Assembly (NCBI GenBank): GCA_003315335.1
Contig: QNRL01000012.1
Span: forward strand, 52,515 to 116,514
Direction of reading: 5' to 3'
DNA from: Pseudocitrobacter faecalis
GTDB lineage: Bacteria > Pseudomonadota > Gammaproteobacteria > Enterobacterales > Enterobacteriaceae
DNA length: 64,000 bases
The notes beneath the pieces were generated by a model. That model searched no databases and had not been told where the DNA came from. It was given only the letters and a program-made list of their open reading frames with translations. A program made the translations under genes and the position numbers. Positions 58,504 to 64,000 of the stretch are shown piece by piece; positions within the stretch are counted from its first letter, which is position 1; every line of letters starts with the position of its first letter.

Positions 58504-59394
58504 ATGAATATGAAAAAACTGGCTACCCTGGTTTCTGCTGTTGCGCTGAGCGCCACCGTCAGCGCAAACGCGATGGCGAAAGACACCATCGCGCTGGTCA
58601 TCTCTACTCTGAATAACCCGTTCTTCGTATCGCTGAAGGATGGCGCGCAGAAAGAAGCCGACAAACTGGGCTACAACCTGGTCGTGCTGGATTCGCAGAA
58701 CAACCCGGCGAAAGAGCTGGCGAACGTGCAGGATCTCACCGTGCGCGGTGCGAAAATTCTGCTGGTCAACCCGACGGATTCCGACGCCGTGGGTAACGCC
58801 ATCAAAATGGCTAACCAATCTAAAATTCCGGTAATCACCCTCGACCGCGTAGCATCCAAAGGTGAAGTGGTCAGCCATATCGCGTCTGATAACGTGCTGG
58901 GCGGAAAAATCGCCGGTGATTACATTGCGAAGAAAGCCGGTGAAGGCGCCAAAGTGATTGAATTACAGGGTATCGCCGGAACCTCTGCCGCGCGCGAGCG
59001 TGGTGAAGGTTTCCAGCAGGCCGTGGCCGCGCACAAATTTAACGTGCTGGCGAGCCAACCGGCTGATTTCGACCGCACTAAGGGGCTGAACGTCATGCAG
59101 AACCTGCTGACGGCGCATCCGGATGTACAGGCCGTATTTGCTCAGAATGACGAAATGGCGCTGGGTGCACTGCGTGCGCTGCAAACTGCAGGTAAATCCG
59201 ATGTGATGGTTGTCGGGTTTGACGGCACGCCAGATGGCGAAAAAGCAGTAAATGATGGCAAACTGGCAGCGACTATTGCTCAGTTGCCAGAGCAGATCGG
59301 CGCGAAAGGCGTTGAAACTGCGGATAAGGTCCTGAAAGGTGAGAAAGTTCAGGCTAAATATCCGGTTGACCTGAAACTGGTCATTAAGCAATAA
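58504..59394 (+). CDS. rbsB: periplasmic ribose-binding protein RbsB
   Basis: Delivers ribose to RbsAC and to the chemoreceptor Trg. It has 296 residues. The Sec signal peptide is cleaved after SANAMA (residue 25) to give mature KDTIALVIS. Ligand-pocket segments include [26 protein letters not shown] and [10 protein letters not shown]. It is followed by a strong hairpin that probably trims the mRNA to favour rbsB over rbsK. Confidence 0.98.
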   Translation: MNMKKLATLVSAVALSATVSANAMAKDTIALVISTLNNPFFVSLKDGAQKEADKLGYNLVVLDSQNNPAKELANVQDLTVRGAKILLVNPTDSDAVGNAIKMANQSKIPVITLDRVASKGEVVSHIASDNVLGGKIAGDYIAKKAGEGAKVIELQGIAGTSAARERGEGFQQAVAAHKFNVLASQPADFDRTKGLNVMQNLLTAHPDVQAVFAQNDEMALGALRALQTAGKSDVMVVGFDGTPDGEKAVNDGKLAATIAQLPEQIGAKGVETADKVLKGEKVQAKYPVDLKLVIKQ

Positions 59395-59450
59395 GTCACC
59401 ATCGGGCCACAAAAGGCTTGAGGGACAACCTATAAAGAAAAGCAGGGCAC

Positions 59451-59474
59451 GCGCCACCCGGCAACGGGTGGCGC
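59451..59474 (+). repeat. ten-base perfect hairpin between rbsB and rbsK
   Basis: GCGCCACCCG and CGGGTGGCGC are perfect complements around a GCAA (GNRA) tetraloop, with no T run after. It is REP-derived in sequence. It could stabilise the 3' end of rbsDACB mRNA. In E. coli an sRNA (RbsZ) has been reported from this interval; whether it is conserved here is open. Confidence 0.7.
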
Positions 59475-59493
59475 ACTTATCGGACACGCTGAA

Positions 59494-60423
59494 ATGAAAA
59501 CCGCAGGCAAACTCGTCGTTCTTGGCAGCATCAATGCCGATCACATCCTTAATCTTGACTCTTTCCCGACGCCGGGTGAAACCGTCACCGGCAACCAGTA
59601 TCAGGTCGCTTTTGGCGGCAAAGGTGCCAACCAGGCGGTGGCTGCCGGGCGCAGCGGCGCGAATATCGCGTTTATTGCCTGTACAGGTGAAGATGATATT
59701 GGCGAACGCGTGCGTCAACAGCTGGCCAACGATCGCATCGACGTGGCACCGGTAAGCGTTATTGCGGGGGAATCGACCGGCGTGGCGCTGATTTTCGTTA
59801 ACGGCGAAGGCGAAAACGTCATTGGTATTCATGCGGGCGCAAATGCGGCACTGTCGCCTGCATTGGTTGAAGCACAGAAAACGCGTATTGCACAGGCGGA
59901 TGCACTGCTGATGCAGCTGGAATCACCGCTGGAAAGCGTCATGCTGGCAGCTAAAATTGCCTATCAGCACCAGACGCAGGTGATTTTAAATCCCGCCCCG
60001 GCGCGTGAGCTGTCTGATGAACTGCTGGCGCTGGTGGACATTATCACGCCGAATGAAACGGAAGCTGAGAAGTTAACCGGCATCCGCGTGGAAAACGATG
60101 ATGATGCGGCGAAAGCGGCACAGGCGTTGCACAGCAAAGGCATTGATACCGTTATCATCACCCTGGGCAGCCGTGGCGTGTGGGCAAGCGTCAAGGGTGA
60201 AGGTCAACGCGTGCCGGGCTTTAAAGTGCAGGCTATTGATACCATCGCCGCCGGAGATACCTTTAACGGTGCGCTGATCACCGCACTGCTGGAAGATAAA
60301 CCACTGAACGAGGCGATCCGGTTTGCGCACGCGGCGGCGGCCATTGCCGTCACTCGTAAAGGCGCGCAGCCTTCCGTTCCCTGGCGTGAAGAGATCGACG
60401 AATTTCTGAATCAGCAGAGGTAA
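59494..60423 (+). CDS. rbsK: ribokinase RbsK
   Basis: Phosphorylates ribose at O5 to enter the pentose phosphate pathway. It has 309 residues of the PfkB family. The N-terminal glycine motif is AFGGKGANQAVAAGR, and the C-terminal signature IDTIAAGDTFNGALI holds the catalytic Asp in GD. It is preceded by the hairpin at 59451-59474. rbsR begins three bases after its stop. Confidence 0.98.
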   Translation: MKTAGKLVVLGSINADHILNLDSFPTPGETVTGNQYQVAFGGKGANQAVAAGRSGANIAFIACTGEDDIGERVRQQLANDRIDVAPVSVIAGESTGVALIFVNGEGENVIGIHAGANAALSPALVEAQKTRIAQADALLMQLESPLESVMLAAKIAYQHQTQVILNPAPARELSDELLALVDIITPNETEAEKLTGIRVENDDDAAKAAQALHSKGIDTVIITLGSRGVWASVKGEGQRVPGFKVQAIDTIAAGDTFNGALITALLEDKPLNEAIRFAHAAAAIAVTRKGAQPSVPWREEIDEFLNQQR

Positions 60424-60426
60424 TGT

Positions 60427-61419
60427 TTGGCTACCATGAAAGATGTCGCTCGCGTGGCGGGCGTTTCAACCTCTACCGTTTCTCACGTCATTAATAAAGA
60501 CCGCTACGTCAGTGAAGCGATCACTGAAAAAGTTGATGCGGCCATCAAAAGCCTGAACTACGCGCCATCCGCGATAGCGCGAAGCCTCAAACTGAATCAA
60601 ACCCGCACTATCGGCATGCTGATCACGGCCAGTACCAATCCATTCTATTCGGAGCTGGTGCGGGGCGTAGAGCGCAGTTGTTTTGAGCGCGGTTACAGCC
60701 TGGTACTGTGCAATACCGAAGGCGACGAGCAGCGAATGAACCGCAACCTGGAGACGCTAATGCAAAAACGCGTTGATGGGTTATTGCTGTTATGCACCGA
60801 AACGCATCAGCCATCGCAGGAGATTATGCAGCGTTATCCGTCCATTCCGACGGTGATGATGGACTGGGCGCCGTTCGATGGTGACAGCGATCTGATACAG
60901 GATAACTCTTTGCTGGGCGGTGACATGGCAACACGTTATCTCATCGAACAGGGCCACACTCGCATCGCCTGTATCGCCGGGCCGCTGGATAAAACGCCGG
61001 CGCGTCTGCGTCTGGAAGGATATCGCTCAGCTATGCAGCATGCGGGGCTTCCCGTTCCTGACGGATATGTGATAACCAGTAACTTTGAATTCGGCGGTGG
61101 TTTTGACGCTATGCAGCAACTTCTGACATTGCCTGAGTTACCGCAGGCGGTATTTGTCGGAAATGACGCGATGGCGGTAGGGGCGTATCAGGCGCTTTAT
61201 CAGGCTGGGTTGCGCATTCCACAGGATATGGCGGTGATTGGTTATGACGATATTGAACTGGCGCGCTACATGACGCCACCGCTCACGACCATTCATCAGC
61301 CCAAAGATGAACTGGGCGAACTGGCGATTGATGTATTGATCCACCGTATGGCCCAGCCCGGACAGAAACAGCAGCGCGTGCAGCTGACGCCCGAGCTGGT
61401 GGTTCGCGGCTCTGTTTAA
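60427..61419 (+). CDS. rbsR: ribose operon repressor RbsR
   Basis: LacI-family repressor released by ribose; also reported to affect purine genes in E. coli. It has 330 residues. The helix-turn-helix and hinge occupy residues 1-60 ([20 protein letters not shown]), and a sugar-binding core follows. Translation starts at TTG, as in E. coli, keeping repressor levels low. Its targets are the AACGTT-centred operators at 55.5 kb. The stop overlaps hsrA by four bases (convergent). Confidence 0.97.
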   Translation: MATMKDVARVAGVSTSTVSHVINKDRYVSEAITEKVDAAIKSLNYAPSAIARSLKLNQTRTIGMLITASTNPFYSELVRGVERSCFERGYSLVLCNTEGDEQRMNRNLETLMQKRVDGLLLLCTETHQPSQEIMQRYPSIPTVMMDWAPFDGDSDLIQDNSLLGGDMATRYLIEQGHTRIACIAGPLDKTPARLRLEGYRSAMQHAGLPVPDGYVITSNFEFGGGFDAMQQLLTLPELPQAVFVGNDAMAVGAYQALYQAGLRIPQDMAVIGYDDIELARYMTPPLTTIHQPKDELGELAIDVLIHRMAQPGQKQQRVQLTPELVVRGSV

Positions 61420-62813
61420 GCTTTGTGCCGCTCCTTGATCAGGTTGCGGCCATCTTTCGGTTTCAGCAGCATAAACATTAATGCTGACACTACCGTTATC
61501 CCACCCATCGTAATAAAGGTGTAGTGGAATTGCTCGATGGTGTTTGAGCCTTCCATTCCCTGATACACCCTTAGTACGGCGGCGCTGATCGCCACCCCTA
61601 AACTGATCGAAAGCTGCTGCGTGACGGCCAGCATACTGTTGCCGCTGCTGGCGTTCTCATCCGTCAGATCAGCGAGCGTAATGGTGTTCATCGACGTAAA
61701 CTGCGTCGACATTGCCATCCCGAGCACAAACAGCGGCAGGATCAACATCCATATCGGCATTGAGGGCGATTGCAGCGAGAATTGCGCAATCATCACGCCA
61801 ATAAACAGTGTAATCCCCACCAGCGTTTTCCTGTAGCCCAGCCAGCGCAGCACCTGCGTCACCGTTGATTTTGCCAGAATAGACCCGAGCGCGGTCGGGG
61901 CCATCATGCAACCCGCGATTAACGCGGGGTAGCCAAAACCGACCTGCAACATCAGCGGCATCAGGAACGGCACGCAGCCGGTGCCCAAACGCGTGGCCAG
62001 GTTTCCGGCAATCCCGACGGAAAAAGTGCGCGTCTTAAAGAGCGACAGAGAGATAAGCGGTGAGGGATGACGACGGGCGTGGCGAATATAAGCCAGCAAC
62101 AGCAGAATACTGATGCCGATAATCGCGAAAGCTATCCAGCTTGCCACAATGCGTTCGCCGAACAGCTCCATCCCGCTGGAGAACAGCACGAGGCTCAGGC
62201 CAAACAGCAGAAATCCGGACATATCAAAGCTTCGCTTTGGCGTGGTGAAGTTGGGCATGTATTTGCGGGCATAGATAAGGCCGGTAATTCCAATTGGAAT
62301 ATTAATCAGGAAAATCCAGTGCCAGCTGGCCCACGTGACCAGCACGCCGCCGAGTACCGGGCCAAGAATTGGCCCCACCAAACCCGGCATGGTGACGAAG
62401 TTAAGCACCGGCAGGAGTTCGCTACGTGGATATGCGCGCAGTAGTGCCAGGCGTGCGACGGGCATCATCATCGCCCCGCCGATACCTTGAATAACGCGGA
62501 AGATAACCAGCTCAAGTAATGATGTTGAGAGGGCGCAGGCTAACGAACCTAGCGTGAAAAGCGTTACGGCAATCATAAAGATGCGACGAGTACCGAAGCG
62601 GTCGGCCAACCAGCCACTTACCGGGATCAGCATGGCGACTGTCAGAGTGTAACTGATAATGGCAGACTGCATGGCGAGCGGTGAACGGTTTAGGCTGTGC
62701 GCGATGGCGGGGAGTGCGGTATTAAGGATCGTCGCATCCAGGGCCTGCATAAAAAATGCCATGGCGGCTATCCACGGCAGCCCGGCCATACTCCGCGCTT
62801 TTTTCTTAATCAT
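61416..62813 (-). CDS. hsrA: HsrA (YieO), DHA2-family MFS transporter
   Basis: Proton-linked exporter with about 14 spans. It has 465 residues (475 in E. coli, which has a longer tail). Span 1 carries [18 protein letters not shown], the DHA2 motif near loop 2-3 is [13 protein letters not shown], and motif C is [15 protein letters not shown]. The E. coli gene was tied to homocysteine thiolactone resistance; the natural substrate is unsure. The yieP stop lies nine bases upstream of its start, so the two are co-transcribed. Confidence 0.94.
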   Translation of the reverse strand: MIKKKARSMAGLPWIAAMAFFMQALDATILNTALPAIAHSLNRSPLAMQSAIISYTLTVAMLIPVSGWLADRFGTRRIFMIAVTLFTLGSLACALSTSLLELVIFRVIQGIGGAMMMPVARLALLRAYPRSELLPVLNFVTMPGLVGPILGPVLGGVLVTWASWHWIFLINIPIGITGLIYARKYMPNFTTPKRSFDMSGFLLFGLSLVLFSSGMELFGERIVASWIAFAIIGISILLLLAYIRHARRHPSPLISLSLFKTRTFSVGIAGNLATRLGTGCVPFLMPLMLQVGFGYPALIAGCMMAPTALGSILAKSTVTQVLRWLGYRKTLVGITLFIGVMIAQFSLQSPSMPIWMLILPLFVLGMAMSTQFTSMNTITLADLTDENASSGNSMLAVTQQLSISLGVAISAAVLRVYQGMEGSNTIEQFHYTFITMGGITVVSALMFMLLKPKDGRNLIKERHKA

Positions 62814-62822
62814 GCGATGCTC

Positions 62823-63527
62823 TTATACTCCTGGTCGAATATGTGGCGCGCTTAAGAGCGCCTGGCAGGCAATAAACGCTTTTTGGCTATCACTTTCCTG
62901 AATGGCGTTAACAATTGCCTGATGCTTTTCCAGTTCAATCACTTCATCCTGCGTAATTGACGTAAAGTAGGTGTGATACACCGAATGGAAGAGTTTAGCG
63001 AAAGAGATCAGGAACGGGTTCGCCGTCATTTCGTAGATATGTTCGTGCCAGGCGGTATCTACATCAACCCAGCGTTGGCGATCGAAGTTCTTTTTCAGAA
63101 TCGCCATCTCCTTCATTAATGTATTGAGCTCCGCTTTTTGCTCTGCGGTGCCTAATACGGCGGCCAGTGAGCATGCCTGTGGCTCAAGGCTGTGACGGAG
63201 TACCAGAAAGTGTTTCATCACTTCCTGAAAATTATCTTCCGTCAGCCACCAGGCAAGCAGCTCAGTATCGAGAAAGTTCCAGTGCGATTGTGGCATGACA
63301 CGAGTGCCTATGCGCGGGCGCGGCAAAAGCATCCCTTTCGCGGAAAGGGTTTTAACCGCTTCACGTACGGCGGTACGGCTGACGCCAAAGATCTCACCCA
63401 ATTCCATTTCACCCGGCAGAATACTTTCTGGAGGATATTCACCTTTGAGGATTTTCTGAGCTAACTTCTCCGCTAATACCCACGAGATGTTTTTTTGAGC
63501 TGCTAATTGCTGTGCGCTTAAAGACAT
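62823..63527 (-). CDS. yieP: YieP, GntR-family (FadR-type) transcription regulator
   Basis: A 234-residue regulator. The winged-helix domain contains ELGEIFGVSRTAVREAVKTLSAKGML, followed by an FCD all-helical effector domain with metal-ligand-type His and Asp residues (DTAWHEHIYEMTANPFL). The start at 63527 (MSLSAQQLAAQ) matches E. coli YieP (230); a longer in-frame reading adds 15 residues without support. It precedes hsrA by nine bases and may regulate it. Its 5' end faces the rRNA operon. Confidence 0.94.
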   Translation of the reverse strand: MSLSAQQLAAQKNISWVLAEKLAQKILKGEYPPESILPGEMELGEIFGVSRTAVREAVKTLSAKGMLLPRPRIGTRVMPQSHWNFLDTELLAWWLTEDNFQEVMKHFLVLRHSLEPQACSLAAVLGTAEQKAELNTLMKEMAILKKNFDRQRWVDVDTAWHEHIYEMTANPFLISFAKLFHSVYHTYFTSITQDEVIELEKHQAIVNAIQESDSQKAFIACQALLSAPHIRPGV

Positions 63528-63676
63528 AAAAGGTGTCCTGTATCTTGTTATTGTTTCTAGTATGCCATTCACGGATAAAAATCGGCTGCAAAAACGGCAA
63601 AGAGTGCATTTTATGGCGTATTACCATGCGTAATGGTGAAAAAAAGTACGAACTGTCATTTTTTTTTAATAACCTC

Positions 63677-63824
63677 TTGTCTGTCAGAAATAACTCCCTA
63701 TAATGCGCCTCCACTGACACGGAACAACGGCTTCCAGGCCACCGGGTTAGCAGGCTTCCTCCGGGAACGCCGCCAGAGAAAAGCGAAAATAAGCGCTTGA
63801 CTCTGAAAGAGGAAAGCGTATTAT
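63677..63824 (+). promoter_or_regulatory. rRNA operon promoters P1 and P2
   Basis: P1: TTGTCT (63677-63682), 16 bases, TATAAT (63699-63704), with a T-rich UP-like element at 63658-63667 upstream. P2: TTGACT (63797-63802), 16 bases, TATTAT (63819-63824). The -10 boxes are 120 bases apart, and the GCGCCTCC and GCGCACC discriminators are GC-rich, as needed for ppGpp control. By position after yieP this is rrnC of E. coli. Confidence 0.93.
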
Positions 63825-64000
63825 GCGCACCTCGCAACGGTGAGCTTCACGCCGCGTTGCACTGCTCTTTAACAATTTATCAGACAATCTGTGTGGGCAC
63901 TCAACGATACGGATTCTTAACGTCGCAAGACGATAAATGAATACCAAGTCTCTGAGTGAACACGTAATTCATTACGAAGTTTAATTCACGAGCATCAAAC
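63825..64000 (+). promoter_or_regulatory. rRNA leader with boxB-boxA antitermination signals
   Basis: The boxB-like hairpin arms GCAACG (63834-63839) and CGTTGC (63855-63860) are followed by boxA TGCTCTTTAACAA (63863-63875), where NusB and NusE bind for antitermination. The rest of the leader resembles the E. coli rrn leader up to AAGTTTAATTC. The window stops in GAGCATCAAAC, about a dozen bases before the expected first base of 16S rRNA, which is therefore not included. Confidence 0.92.

Noticed and set aside
63900..64000. 16S rRNA gene start
   Set aside because: The conserved AGAGTTTGATC start is not reached; the window ends in the leader.

Overview
This is a contiguous stretch of an enterobacterial chromosome (family Enterobacteriaceae, close to Citrobacter, Enterobacter and Salmonella; not E. 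coli K-12). Almost every protein can be aligned from memory to an E. coli protein of nearly the same length, in the classical order around the replication origin. Two departures argue against K-12: there are no dgo genes between cbrA and yidA, and no tnaCAB between mnmE and mdtL. Citrobacter is my best guess at the genus, but the sequence alone does not settle it. I see no insertion sequences, tRNAs, CRISPR arrays or broken genes.

Layout. 1-5.5 kb: small heat-shock genes ibpBA, yidQ, yidR, cbrA (with a CreB tag), yidA, yidB. 5.6-8.7 kb: an accessory two-gene operon, a PTS EIICB permease plus an FAD oxidoreductase, behind a perfect LacI-type palindrome. 8.8-14.8 kb: gyrB-recF-dnaN-dnaA on the minus strand. 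15.6-19.4 kb: rpmH-rnpA-yidD-yidC-mnmE on the plus strand. 19.6-25.6 kb: mdtL, yidZ, yieE, chrR, adeP, yieH. 25.6-30.3 kb: the phosphate operon pstSCAB-phoU with its Pho box. 30.5-33.9 kb: glmU-glmS.

34.2-37.5 kb: a second accessory block sits between glmU and the ATP synthase operon. It holds a secreted family-9 pectate lyase behind two KdgR-like palindromes, a 23-codon small ORF behind two perfect CRP palindromes, and a Bax-inhibitor-1 family membrane protein. 37.7-44.7 kb: the complete F1Fo ATP synthase operon atpIBEFHAGDC. 45.2-50.4 kb: rsmG, mnmG, oriC, mioC, asnC and asnA. 50.4-55.4 kb: ravA-viaA and kup. 55.5-61.4 kb: ribose operon rbsDACBKR with RbsR operators. 61.4-63.5 kb: hsrA and yieP. 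The window ends inside the leader of an rRNA operon (promoters P1 and P2, boxA), just before the 16S gene.

The core is replication (oriC, dnaA, dnaN, gyrB), translation and membrane insertion (rpmH, rnpA, yidC, mnmE, mnmG, rsmG, rrn) and energy and phosphate supply (atp, pst). The two accessory blocks are the most interesting parts: a possible PTS-sugar oxidation route without a linked hydrolase or regulator, and a pectin-related block carrying what looks like an undescribed cAMP-CRP-controlled small protein or dual-function RNA.
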